This document shows, one piece after another, positions 9,644-18,300 of a stretch of 41,719 nucleotides of DNA. Each line of letters starts with the position of its first letter. The stretch's first letter is position 1. Source of the DNA: Moraxella sp. (GTDB taxonomy: Bacteria; Pseudomonadota; Gammaproteobacteria; Pseudomonadales; Moraxellaceae); assembly GCA_030525705.1 (NCBI GenBank), contig JAUNEE010000008.1, positions 1-41,719 on the forward strand, in the 5' to 3' direction. Under the pieces are notes generated by a model that was not told the origin of the DNA, made no database searches, and worked only from the letters and a program-made list of their open reading frames with translations. The position numbers and the translations under genes are program-made.

Positions 9644-11371
9644 ATGAAACGTACGTCTTTTGCTTTATTGGCGATAAGCCCACTGGTTTTGGCGATGAAC
9701 GCCACAGCAAGCATGAATTTTGCCACCCCTGCCAACAACACAGGGCGACTGGCGGTTAACGCCATAAACACCGCCCAAACCCCTGCCGAAGCCACGCAAG
9801 CCGAAGCTGTCGCCGCCGCAAGCCTTGGCAGTAACGCCATTTTACACACAGGCAGCCAGTACCGCCCAAGCAACGAACCGACCGCCGCCCCCTTGAGCAT
9901 CTTTGGGGAACAGTTATTCCGTGGGGCGTTTTCCACCACCTCAGGCTCGACCTTTAATGACAGCTACGTCATTAACTCAGGCGACAATGTCCAAATCCGT
10001 ATGTGGGGTGCATACCAATACGCCGCCACCAGCACGGTTGACCCCCAAGGCAACATATTTTTGCCGAATGTCGGACCTGTCAGACTGGCAGGCGTCCAAA
10101 ATGGACAGCTACAGTCAGTGATTCAGTCGGCCGTGTCTCGGATTTACCGCTCCAATGTCGGGGTGTACGCCTCCTTGGAAGACGCTCAGCCTGTGAAAGT
10201 CTTTGTAACAGGCTTTGTGAATCAACCCGGTTACTACGGTGGGCTGGCAGCCGACAGCGTACTGTCTTATCTTGACCGTGCAGGCGGCGTGAACCCAAAA
10301 AGCGGTAGCTACATTGACATTAGTATCCGCCGCCACGGGCAAGAAGTCCAAAAAATCAACCTATATGATTTTTTAATCATGGGACGGCTGACGCCTTTTG
10401 CATTTCGTGATGGTGACGTCATTACCGTCGCCCCCCAAAAAAAGACCTTTAGCATCACGGGGCAAGTCAACAACCCCTACATTTTCGAGTTCAATGTCAA
10501 TGATTTGACCGTGGGAGACGTCCTAGCAGTGGCAAGCCCAAAAGCGGACGCCACTAACATCGCCATCACCCGTGCAGGCGGACGCACGCAGACCTCTGAG
10601 TATTATAACCTCACCGAAGCCCGCAGCGTCCCTGTGAATAACGGTGACACACTGGTGGTCACCTCAGACCGCCACCAAGGCTCGATTGCTGTGCAAGTCA
10701 CTGGTGCGCATAAAGGCAATGGGGCGGTGATTTTGCCGTACGGAGCAAAATTAAAAGACGTGATAGAACAGCTTGAACCAAGCAGTATCGCTAACATTTC
10801 CGCCTTAAGCCTATACCGCCCTGCCATCGCTGAGCAACAAAAGCACGCCATCAATACCGCACTCGACCAGCTAGAAGAGATGACGCTGACCTCACAGTCC
10901 ATCACCCGTGAAGAAGCCGAGCTACGCCAAGCGGACGCCCAGCTCATCAAAGAGTTCATCGCCAAAGCCAGAAACGTCTCCCCGAAAGGACGCCTCGTCA
11001 TGACGGATAACGCATGGCAGGACGTGATTTTACAACAAGGCGACATCATTCACATTCCAGAGCATAGCTCCGTTGTCACTGTGAACGGACAAGTGCGCGT
11101 ACAAGGAGCATTAAGCTTTAACCCTGATTTTACAGTCGGGGATTATATCTCACGCTCAGGCGGATTCGGGGATAATGCCGATGACAAAGAAATCCTCGTC
11201 ATTCACCAAAATGGCGAGAGCCGTGTGGTCGATACCGCCTACCGCTTACAAGCAGGCGATGAAATCATGGTACTCCCAAAAGTGAAAACACGGCGTGTGG
11301 AAGTGGCACGGGGCATTTCACAGATTTTATATCAAATGGCCGTCGCCGCCAGTGTGATTATCCGCCTGTGA
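9644..11371 (+). CDS. kpsD: Capsule export outer-membrane/periplasmic protein, KpsD type
   Basis: Polysaccharide export (OPX) protein, 575 aa, the periplasmic and outer-membrane conduit for capsule. A Sec signal peptide is visible in the first ~22 residues (MKRTSFALLAISPLVLAMNA). After it comes the Poly_export motif region YVINSGDNVQIRMWGAYQY with VDPQGNIFLPNVGPV, then SLBB-like segments (VFVTGFVNQPGYY, FSITGQVNNPYIF, VTVNGQVRVQGAL). No lipobox cysteine is seen, so it is KpsD-like rather than a Wza/CtrA lipoprotein; the length also fits KpsD. A GTG at 9605 is in frame, but the ATG at 9644 is preferred: it gives a clean signal peptide and follows AGGA at 9633-9636. Confidence 0.93.
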   Translation: MKRTSFALLAISPLVLAMNATASMNFATPANNTGRLAVNAINTAQTPAEATQAEAVAAASLGSNAILHTGSQYRPSNEPTAAPLSIFGEQLFRGAFSTTSGSTFNDSYVINSGDNVQIRMWGAYQYAATSTVDPQGNIFLPNVGPVRLAGVQNGQLQSVIQSAVSRIYRSNVGVYASLEDAQPVKVFVTGFVNQPGYYGGLAADSVLSYLDRAGGVNPKSGSYIDISIRRHGQEVQKINLYDFLIMGRLTPFAFRDGDVITVAPQKKTFSITGQVNNPYIFEFNVNDLTVGDVLAVASPKADATNIAITRAGGRTQTSEYYNLTEARSVPVNNGDTLVVTSDRHQGSIAVQVTGAHKGNGAVILPYGAKLKDVIEQLEPSSIANISALSLYRPAIAEQQKHAINTALDQLEEMTLTSQSITREEAELRQADAQLIKEFIAKARNVSPKGRLVMTDNAWQDVILQQGDIIHIPEHSSVVTVNGQVRVQGALSFNPDFTVGDYISRSGGFGDNADDKEILVIHQNGESRVVDTAYRLQAGDEIMVLPKVKTRRVEVARGISQILYQMAVAASVIIRL

Positions 11372-13671
11372 AAAAAGAAGCCCTCCCGCCAAGCTTGCCT
11401 TCACTCACCGATGGTAAGCTTTTGCACCGCCTTGGCATTGACGCACTCCTTTGTACCGCAGGCATTCTAAAAAACAACGCCCTGCTTGGGCAGACGCTTG
11501 GGGTTAGCACTGAGCCTTTGGGTGATACAGACACTGACAACGGACGCACCGCCATCGCAGGTTGGGGTAGAAAACCGAGCTTTGCTCGTGCCAAGGCAGC
11601 GGCATCTCGGCTTGATTTACCCCTAATTACCTTAGAAGATGGCTTTATCCGCTCCATCGACAGCGGCACAGACAGCCGTTATGCCTTAAGCTACATTGCT
11701 GATGATTTGGGGGTGTATTTTGATTTGTCCGCCCCATCACGCCTAGAATATGACATCATTCACCGCATGGCGACCTGGCAAGAAAAAGACCATGATACGG
11801 TATGCCCACTCATAAAAAAAATCCTAAAACACCGCCTCTCAAAATACAACCACACAAGCGTCGCCCCCGATTTGTCCGCCACCGCAGGCAACGACCGACC
11901 GCACGTGCTTATCATTGACCAAGTCGAAAATGACGCCTCCATCACGGGGGCAGGGGCAGATAAAGACCACTTTTTTGCTATGCTTGAGCAGGCAAAAAAA
12001 ACCTACCCCACGCATAACCTTTGGGTAAAAGCTCACCCCGCAGGACGTGGCTACTTTAAAAAAGAAACACTGCCAGAGGGGATATTTTTCTTGGCGGACG
12101 CCTGCAACCCCATCGCCCTTATCACCCAAGCGGACGCTCTTTATACCGTAAGTAGTCACATGGGCTTTGAGGGGTTATTATTAAAAAAGACGGTGCATTG
12201 CTTCGGAGTGGCGTGGTATTCAGGTTTTGGGCTGACCGATGACAGTCACGCCCCAAAAGCCCTACTAGACAGCGTAAAAACACGGCGTCAGGCACTTTGG
12301 CAAATCAAAAAAACCACCGCCCTGCCGTCCGCCACCGTGCTACAGCTGTTTTATGCCGCTTATTTGGACTACAGTTATTATGCTGACCCCGCAAGCATGG
12401 GCATTATCTACCACGGACGCTGTCAGACCCCCTGCACGCTAGACACCGCCCTTGATTATCTCATCAGAAACAAACAGCACGCCCAGTCTTTTCATGGCGT
12501 GTTTTTGGCGTATCATTTTTCACGCTGGAAGTCGCCTTTTGTGCGGGCATTTTTAGAAACGCCCTTAACGAATTTAACCTTAAAGCCCCGCTCGCCTTGG
12601 CTTGGGGCGATGCCACTCTTTGTCCAAGAAAAACTAAAAAACCCGAAAACCCCCTACCAGAAAAAAGACTACACCGCCATCATCGCTTGGGGACTTACCC
12701 AAAAAACTGAGCTGGCAGGCAGGCCTGCTTACCAAGACACGCCCATTTTTTGTATGGAAGATGGCTTTATCCGCTCACATGGACTGGGGGCGACACTGTT
12801 GCCGCCGTTGTCGGTAGTGGTTGACCGCCTTGGGATTTATTATAATGCCAAAACCCCAAGCACGCTTGAAACCCTGCTTGCCACTACCACCCTCGATGCC
12901 GAGGAAGAAGCCCATGCTACCGCACTGGCAGAAAGGTTGATCGCTTTAAAAGTGAGCAAATACAACGTCGGTAAGCCTGCTCGACTTGATGCCGCCCTTG
13001 CCGTACTTCGCCAAAAATCCCCCACCGCCAAAATCCGCCTTGTGGTCGGGCAAGTAGAAGATGACGCCTCCGTCCAAAACTGCCTAAGCGAGATTAAAAA
13101 AAACAGCGACTTACTCGCCGATGTCCGCCGCCGTCACCCAGATGATATCATCATCTACAAGCCTCACCCTGACGTAGAGGCAGGGCTTCGCCAAGGGGTG
13201 GTCGAAAACGACGTGCTTGCCTGTGCTGACCTTGTCGCCTGTGACACCGCCATCGATGACTGCTTGGCGTTGTGTGATGTGCTGCACACCATAAGTTCGC
13301 TGTCGGGCTTTGAGGCGCTCATTCGGGGCAAGGCGGTGGTCTGCTACGGGCTACCTTTTTATGCAGGCTTCGGGCTGACCGATGACATCGAAAGCGACAG
13401 CCCCGCCTACCAAGCCGCCAAAGCACGCAGAAACCGAAAAACCCCGCTCACGCTACCCATGCTCATACACGCCACGCTCATCGCCTACCCTTTATACCGC
13501 CTGCCTGACGGAGTGGGGATTGCCAGCGCCATGCAAGTGGTAGAATACCTCGCCCATAAAAAGACCACAGGCGATGACGCCCTAAAAAACCCCACCGAGC
13601 GCCCCAAGCACCAAGGCTTAAAAAAACGCTTCATGCAGTTAAGAAATCGCCATCTTAGCAACAAATCTTAA
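11368..13671 (+). CDS. kpsC: KpsC-type dual beta-Kdo transferase (capsule poly-Kdo linker)
   Basis: Cytoplasmic glycosyltransferase (767 aa) that, with KpsS, builds the beta-Kdo oligosaccharide on lysophosphatidylglycerol to which group 2 capsules are attached. Two homologous modules are evident. The N-module has EDGFIRS at about 90-96, DQVENDAS, VKAHPAG and HMGFEGLLLKK. The C-module has EDGFIRS at 464-470, GQVEDDAS, YKPHPD and LSGFEALIRGK. Both modules end a block with YSGFGLTDD or YAGFGLTDD. In characterised KpsC the two modules make alternating 2,4 and 2,7 linkages; that is family knowledge. The start is a GTG overlapping the kpsD stop (GTGA). The protein is somewhat longer than E. coli KpsC. 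Confidence 0.92.
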   Translation: MKKEALPPSLPSLTDGKLLHRLGIDALLCTAGILKNNALLGQTLGVSTEPLGDTDTDNGRTAIAGWGRKPSFARAKAAASRLDLPLITLEDGFIRSIDSGTDSRYALSYIADDLGVYFDLSAPSRLEYDIIHRMATWQEKDHDTVCPLIKKILKHRLSKYNHTSVAPDLSATAGNDRPHVLIIDQVENDASITGAGADKDHFFAMLEQAKKTYPTHNLWVKAHPAGRGYFKKETLPEGIFFLADACNPIALITQADALYTVSSHMGFEGLLLKKTVHCFGVAWYSGFGLTDDSHAPKALLDSVKTRRQALWQIKKTTALPSATVLQLFYAAYLDYSYYADPASMGIIYHGRCQTPCTLDTALDYLIRNKQHAQSFHGVFLAYHFSRWKSPFVRAFLETPLTNLTLKPRSPWLGAMPLFVQEKLKNPKTPYQKKDYTAIIAWGLTQKTELAGRPAYQDTPIFCMEDGFIRSHGLGATLLPPLSVVVDRLGIYYNAKTPSTLETLLATTTLDAEEEAHATALAERLIALKVSKYNVGKPARLDAALAVLRQKSPTAKIRLVVGQVEDDASVQNCLSEIKKNSDLLADVRRRHPDDIIIYKPHPDVEAGLRQGVVENDVLACADLVACDTAIDDCLALCDVLHTISSLSGFEALIRGKAVVCYGLPFYAGFGLTDDIESDSPAYQAAKARRNRKTPLTLPMLIHATLIAYPLYRLPDGVGIASAMQVVEYLAHKKTTGDDALKNPTERPKHQGLKKRFMQLRNRHLSNKS

Positions 13672-13692
13672 CCCCAAAAACCCGAAAAGCCA

Positions 13693-13701
13693 TGTTATAA
13701 T
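13693..13701 (+). promoter_or_regulatory. Extended -10 promoter in front of kpsS
   Basis: TGTTATAAT, a perfect -10 (13696-13701) with TGn extension. It lies in the 63-base gap between kpsC and kpsS and about 34 bases before the kpsS ATG. No good -35 is seen. It suggests kpsS, coaD and the ferredoxin gene can be transcribed apart from kpsMTEDC. Confidence 0.5.
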
Positions 13702-13734
13702 AGGGTATTTTTATTTTGGACGTGCCGTCTTGTC

Positions 13735-14970
13735 ATGAATGCCTCTTCCTTTCACCGACTGATGAACCACAAGCGTATCTTGCTGTTACAGGGCAAGATG
13801 GGGACGTTCTTTTGTCGCTTTGGGCGGTTTTTGACAGGCGAAGATAAAACTGTTTTTAAAATCAACTTCAACGCAGGCGATGAACTCTTCTATTGCCAAA
13901 AAGACACCGCCACCGCCTATCGGGGACGGGTGGAAGACTTTGGGGCATTTTTGACCCAGTTCATTCATGACCACGCCATCGATGCGGTGGTCTGCTTCAA
14001 TGACTGCCGCCCGCACCATGCTATCGCCAAGGACGTCACCACTACGCTGGGTACGGCGTTTTTCGTTTTCGAGGAAGGCTATCTACGCCCCGACTACATC
14101 ACCCTGCAAGAACACGGCATTAACGGCTATTCCAAGCTTGACACCGAGTTCATCGAGCAGCTTGAATTCGCCAACGACAAACCCGCCTACACGAACAACC
14201 GCTTCTGGCGGCTGTGCTTCGCCAGTCTCATCTATTATGTGGCGGTGTTTTTTGGGCAAAGTCGCTATCCGCACTACACCCACTATCGGGGACTGTCCAT
14301 CTGGCAAGAAGCACAGGCATGGCTCATCGCCCTGTTTAGAAAAGTGTTCGGCTACCTGCCCGATAAACGCCTAGAAAAACGCTTTTGTAAAAAAGACGCC
14401 AACTTTTTTTTAGTGGCATTACAAGTTCACAACGACAGCCAAATCAGCCACCACAGTGACTATGCAGACGTCACCGACTTTATCCGTGAAGTGGTGATAA
14501 GCTTCGGGCGGTATGCCGATAAAGGGGCTGCTTTGATTTTTAAGCACCACCCCTTAGACCGTGGGCATAGAAATTACAGACAGCTCATTAAAACGCTCGC
14601 CCGTGAACACGGACTGGAGGGACAGCTGTTTTATGGCTGTGATATGCACCTGCCCAGTCTCATGAAACACAGCCGTGGCATGGTCACCATCAACTCCACC
14701 ACCGCCCTACAATCCATCTATCACAAAAAACCCACAAAAATCATGGGGCGTGCCTTGTATAATATCCCAAGACTGGCGTGTCAGCTGCCCTTAGATGAAT
14801 TTTGGCAAAATCCGACACCGCCCGACAACGAATTTTATCTAAAATTCCGAGAATACTTGATTGAACAAACTCAGCTAAACGGCTCGTTTTATGGTAAATC
14901 ACCTTGGAAAATCGCCTATTGGCATAAAAAAACCCAAGAAGACACCAAAGCACCGTCACGCTCACTTTAA
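13735..14970 (+). CDS. kpsS: KpsS-type beta-Kdo transferase initiating the capsule linker
   Basis: Single-module homologue of KpsC (411 aa) that adds the first beta-Kdo to lysophosphatidylglycerol. Features typical of the capsule polysaccharide biosynthesis/export family are LLLQGKMGTFFCRFGRFL near the start, FEEGYLRPDYITLQEHGING (about 119-138), VALQVHNDSQIS, IFKHHPLDRGH and NSTTALQSIYHKKPT. The gene has its own likely promoter and is followed 9 bases later by coaD, with which it is probably co-transcribed. The first ATG with good flanking sequence is used. Confidence 0.92.
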   Translation: MNASSFHRLMNHKRILLLQGKMGTFFCRFGRFLTGEDKTVFKINFNAGDELFYCQKDTATAYRGRVEDFGAFLTQFIHDHAIDAVVCFNDCRPHHAIAKDVTTTLGTAFFVFEEGYLRPDYITLQEHGINGYSKLDTEFIEQLEFANDKPAYTNNRFWRLCFASLIYYVAVFFGQSRYPHYTHYRGLSIWQEAQAWLIALFRKVFGYLPDKRLEKRFCKKDANFFLVALQVHNDSQISHHSDYADVTDFIREVVISFGRYADKGAALIFKHHPLDRGHRNYRQLIKTLAREHGLEGQLFYGCDMHLPSLMKHSRGMVTINSTTALQSIYHKKPTKIMGRALYNIPRLACQLPLDEFWQNPTPPDNEFYLKFREYLIEQTQLNGSFYGKSPWKIAYWHKKTQEDTKAPSRSL

Positions 14971-15724
<754 letters not shown>

Positions 15725-15745
15725 CACCTGCACTGTTCGATACTT

Positions 15746-15777
15746 GGTTTGGCAGCCTAATTACTGTCAAACCTTTT
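15746..15777 (+). terminator. Probable terminator after the ferredoxin gene
   Basis: GGTTTGGCAG (15746-15755) can pair with CTGTCAAACC (15764-15773) through one G-T pair, with an 8-base loop and TTTT after it. It sits 22 bases beyond the stop and would end the kpsS-coaD-ferredoxin transcript. Confidence 0.45.
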
Positions 15778-15819
15778 AGCGACTGTGGGTTATTTTATCT
15801 TTCACATTGGTTATGTTTC

Positions 15820-16869
15820 ATGTTAAAACATTTTAAATTCGACCTATTTTTTACCCTCACCGCCCTGATACTGGCGGGTTATTGGGGTTATAGCCATGGC
15901 GGCATCGCCCCCATGCTGTCTGCCTTATTTATCTGCCTTGTGCTGGCACTGATGGAAATTTCGCTTTCCTTTGATAATGCCGTGGTGAACGCCTCGGTAT
16001 TAAAGCACTGGGATAAGTTTTGGAAAACCATCTTTTTAACGGTGGGTATGCTCATCGCTGTGTTCGGTATGCGGCTTATTTTCCCCATCGTCATCGTGGC
16101 AGTGACCGCTGACATGGGCATGGTCGAGGTGGTGCAGCTTGCCCTAAACGACCCAAAAACCTACTCAGAAAAACTCATGGCACATCATGCTGAGATTGCC
16201 GCTTTTGGGGGAATGTTCCTTTTGCTGGTGTTCTTAAACTTCGTGTTTGATGACAAAGAAGTGCATTGGTTCGGCTGGCTAGAACGTAAATTGGCACGCT
16301 TTGGCAAAGTGGACGCCATGAGTGTCTTTGTCGCCATGCTGATTTTACTTTTGTCCTTATCGTGGGTAGATGAAGCCCATGAAAATGCGGTACTGATGGC
16401 GGGCTTCTTCGGGATTTTAATCTATCTGGGCGTGAATGTGCTATCTAGCATGCTAGAAGGCAGCGGTGATGAACCAATGTTCGACAAAGACAGCAAGCCC
16501 CTCACCGCCATCGCCAAAGGCGGCATGGCAGGCTTTTTGTACCTAGAAGTACTGGACGCTTCGTTCAGCTTTGATGGCGTCATCGGGGCGTTCGCCATTA
16601 CCAGCGATATGGTGATTATCATGCTGGGGCTTGCCATCGGGGCGATGTTCGTGCGGTCGATGACCATCTTTTTGGTAGAAAAAGGCACACTAGATGAATT
16701 CATTTACCTAGAGCATGGGGCGCATTATGCCATCGGGGCGTTGGCGTGCATTATGCTCCTGTCGATGAAATTCCACGTGCCTGAAATCATCACAGGTCTT
16801 ATTGGTGTGGCATTTATTGTCGGCTCGGTGGTGGCGTCCATTCGCCATAAAAAACAAAACCCCACCTAA
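15820..16869 (+). CDS. DUF475 / TerC-like integral membrane protein
   Basis: Polytopic inner-membrane protein (349 aa) of the DUF475 (YjbE/TerC-related) family. About eight or nine hydrophobic helices are visible. Conserved acidic residues lie in membrane segments, for example LMEISLSFDNAVVN (about 45-58) and LEVLDASFSFDGVIGAFA (about 244-261). These two SFDNAV / SFDGVIGA repeats are the hallmark of the TerC fold and are thought to bind metal. TerC relatives take part in manganese or calcium efflux and tellurite resistance; the substrate here is unknown. It stands as a single gene with a strong terminator behind it. Confidence 0.85.
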   Translation: MLKHFKFDLFFTLTALILAGYWGYSHGGIAPMLSALFICLVLALMEISLSFDNAVVNASVLKHWDKFWKTIFLTVGMLIAVFGMRLIFPIVIVAVTADMGMVEVVQLALNDPKTYSEKLMAHHAEIAAFGGMFLLLVFLNFVFDDKEVHWFGWLERKLARFGKVDAMSVFVAMLILLLSLSWVDEAHENAVLMAGFFGILIYLGVNVLSSMLEGSGDEPMFDKDSKPLTAIAKGGMAGFLYLEVLDASFSFDGVIGAFAITSDMVIIMLGLAIGAMFVRSMTIFLVEKGTLDEFIYLEHGAHYAIGALACIMLLSMKFHVPEIITGLIGVAFIVGSVVASIRHKKQNPT

Positions 16870-16876
16870 ACTAAAA

Positions 16877-16907
16877 CAAAAAACACGCACACGCTGCGTG
16901 TTTTTTT
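16877..16907 (+). terminator. Intrinsic terminator of the DUF475 gene
   Basis: ACACGCA (16883-16889) pairs with TGCGTGT (16895-16901) around a 5-base loop. The stem is extended by an A-tract and T-tract and ends in a T7 run. It begins 8 bases after the stop codon. Confidence 0.8.
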
Positions 16908-17007
16908 ATAAAAATGAACCACCGCAATGATAAAAAAAGCCAATTTCTTTTTTTAATTCTTTTTAAAAAAGGCTTGCAAAGCACAATCATTTATGCTAAT
17001 TTTAAGT

Positions 17008-17029
17008 CAGATAAACACCTGTTTATCTG
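17008..17029. promoter_or_regulatory. Perfect 10-bp palindrome, candidate operator
   Basis: CAGATAAACA and TGTTTATCTG are perfect reverse complements separated by CC. The site lies about 50 bases before the start of a small secreted-protein gene and just after an AT-rich stretch with -10-like sequence. It could be a repressor site or a leader hairpin. There is no T-run, so it is not a terminator. Confidence 0.4.
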
Positions 17030-17077
17030 TGGTAAAACGTGGTTATTGTTACTTTCAACCGACATGGAGGACGTTTT

Positions 17078-17350
17078 ATGAAACAACTTTTAGCCGTATG
17101 TCTTATTGCTGTTGCAAGCCAAGCCTTCGCCTTTCCTTTTGGTGCGGTCGGCTCTAAACCAAGTGGCAAGTGGACAGATTGGAATTTTACGCACTCAACC
17201 ATTGAAGGCGGTATGGTATTTTGCCATTATAGTCGTGAATGGGTGAGTAGTACCGACCCAAGAAAAGTCGAAACCATCAAGCAAATGTCACACATACCCG
17301 CTTGGCAACTTGGCGGCTTAAGATGTGAAAAAACCTTAAAACGTTATTAA
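17078..17350 (+). CDS. Small secreted protein of unknown function
   Basis: 90-aa protein with a clear Sec signal peptide (MKQLLAVCLIAVASQAFA, cleavage expected after residue 18 or so), leaving about 70 mature residues with two cysteines (in VFCHYSRE and LRCEKTL) that could form a disulfide. I do not recognise the family. The ATG at 17078 is chosen over an upstream in-frame GTG (17039) because GGAGGA (17066-17071) is ideally placed and the signal peptide then starts cleanly. It lies upstream of a TbpB-like lipoprotein and Slam gene on the same strand, separated from them by a hairpin, so it may belong to that surface-protein islet. Confidence 0.75.
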   Translation: MKQLLAVCLIAVASQAFAFPFGAVGSKPSGKWTDWNFTHSTIEGGMVFCHYSREWVSSTDPRKVETIKQMSHIPAWQLGGLRCEKTLKRY

Positions 17351-17359
17351 GCTTTCCTT

Positions 17360-17390
17360 GTCGGATTTGGGGCAGTTCACCAAATCCGAC
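17360..17390. other. Strong intergenic hairpin
   Basis: GTCGGATTTGG (17360-17370) and CCAAATCCGAC (17380-17390) are an 11-base perfect inverted repeat with a 9-base loop. It starts 9 bases after the small secreted gene. No T-run follows on the plus strand. It could act as an mRNA stabiliser or attenuator ahead of the lipoprotein gene. Confidence 0.5.
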
Positions 17391-17435
17391 ACACCTCACC
17401 CCCGTATTTTATTACCCAAATCTCAAGGAAATGCC

Positions 17436-18182
17436 ATGAACAATAAAAAGACAACCACATTGCTTAACTTATCACTACTTAGTGCAACCATACTCGCCTT
17501 GAGCGCTTGTAGTGGAGGCGGGGGCGGCGGCAGTCCCATCGCCGTAGCCAGCACCAGCCCTGCCACCCCGACTGTCTCAGCCACCACCGACAGCCGTATT
17601 CAGGGCAATATCCGTGCCTTAACCAGCCAAGGGGTCGCAAGAGCAAATACCACAACCACCGCCACCACAGCCGTGAACAAGCTGGTGATTGACGGCAAAA
17701 CCATCGACTTTATCCCCCAAGGCTTCACCAGCAACAACATTAACATCACCGCAAATAACCAAGCCCGCATCGGTGGCAGCAGCAATCTTGCCTACACCCG
17801 TTATGGCTATGTCAAAGAGGGTGCAAGCGGCACGCCGTACCTCTTCGCTCAAGGGCAAGTCACTGCCGCCATGCCCACCACAGGCACAGCGGTGTACATC
17901 GGCAATGCCACCCACGTGGTCAGTGACGCCAACACCCCGAGAATCACTCAGCACAACGCCCGTTTTAATGTCGACTACGGCAAAAAAACCGTCACAGGGA
18001 CGATTTTCGCCCCCACCCAAGTCGACCTAAACGCCACCATTTCAGGGAATAAATTCTCAGGCACCAGCACCCAAGGCTACCGCACGGACGGTCACTTTTA
18101 TGGCAATAACGCCGCCGAACTTGGCGGAACTTACAGCAGCAGCACAGGCAACATTAGCGGTGCGTATGGGGCGAAAAAATAA
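17436..18182 (+). CDS. TbpB-like surface lipoprotein, probable Slam substrate
   Basis: 248-aa lipoprotein. The signal sequence ends in a lipobox LSAC with Cys25, followed by a glycine-rich tether (residues 27-32) and Ser at +2, which favours outer-membrane sorting. The C-terminus (AAELGGTYSSSTGNISGAYGAKK region) is the typical last strands of TbpB/fHbp-like beta-barrel handle domains, ending in GAYGAKK. Such proteins are displayed on the surface by Slam, and a Slam gene is the next gene downstream. Ligand unknown; relatives bind transferrin, haem, haemoglobin or complement factor H. The ATG at 17436 follows AAGGAA (17425-17430); an upstream in-frame GTG-type start would spoil the signal peptide. 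Confidence 0.82.
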   Translation: MNNKKTTTLLNLSLLSATILALSACSGGGGGGSPIAVASTSPATPTVSATTDSRIQGNIRALTSQGVARANTTTTATTAVNKLVIDGKTIDFIPQGFTSNNINITANNQARIGGSSNLAYTRYGYVKEGASGTPYLFAQGQVTAAMPTTGTAVYIGNATHVVSDANTPRITQHNARFNVDYGKKTVTGTIFAPTQVDLNATISGNKFSGTSTQGYRTDGHFYGNNAAELGGTYSSSTGNISGAYGAKK

Positions 18183-18188
18183 GCCTAC

Positions 18189-18216
18189 ACGCCCAAGTTC
18201 ACTTGGGCGTTTTTTT
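18189..18216 (+). terminator. Intrinsic terminator after the surface lipoprotein gene
   Basis: ACGCCCAAG (18189-18197) pairs perfectly with CTTGGGCGT (18202-18210) around a 4-base loop and is followed by a T-run. It lies between the lipoprotein and Slam genes. Slam expression therefore needs read-through or its own promoter, which would keep translocator levels below substrate levels. Confidence 0.85.
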
Positions 18217-18300
18217 GGGTTTTATAAGCACAAGACTGGACAAAAGATACACCCAGTGAACGCAAGCCACCCCACCTAAAACCGCCTTAGAGCATTTTTA

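Noticed and set aside
17511..17535. G-rich stretch in the lipoprotein gene as a contingency locus
   Set aside because: The tract is interrupted by C and A and encodes the usual glycine tether; no homopolymer long enough for efficient slippage.
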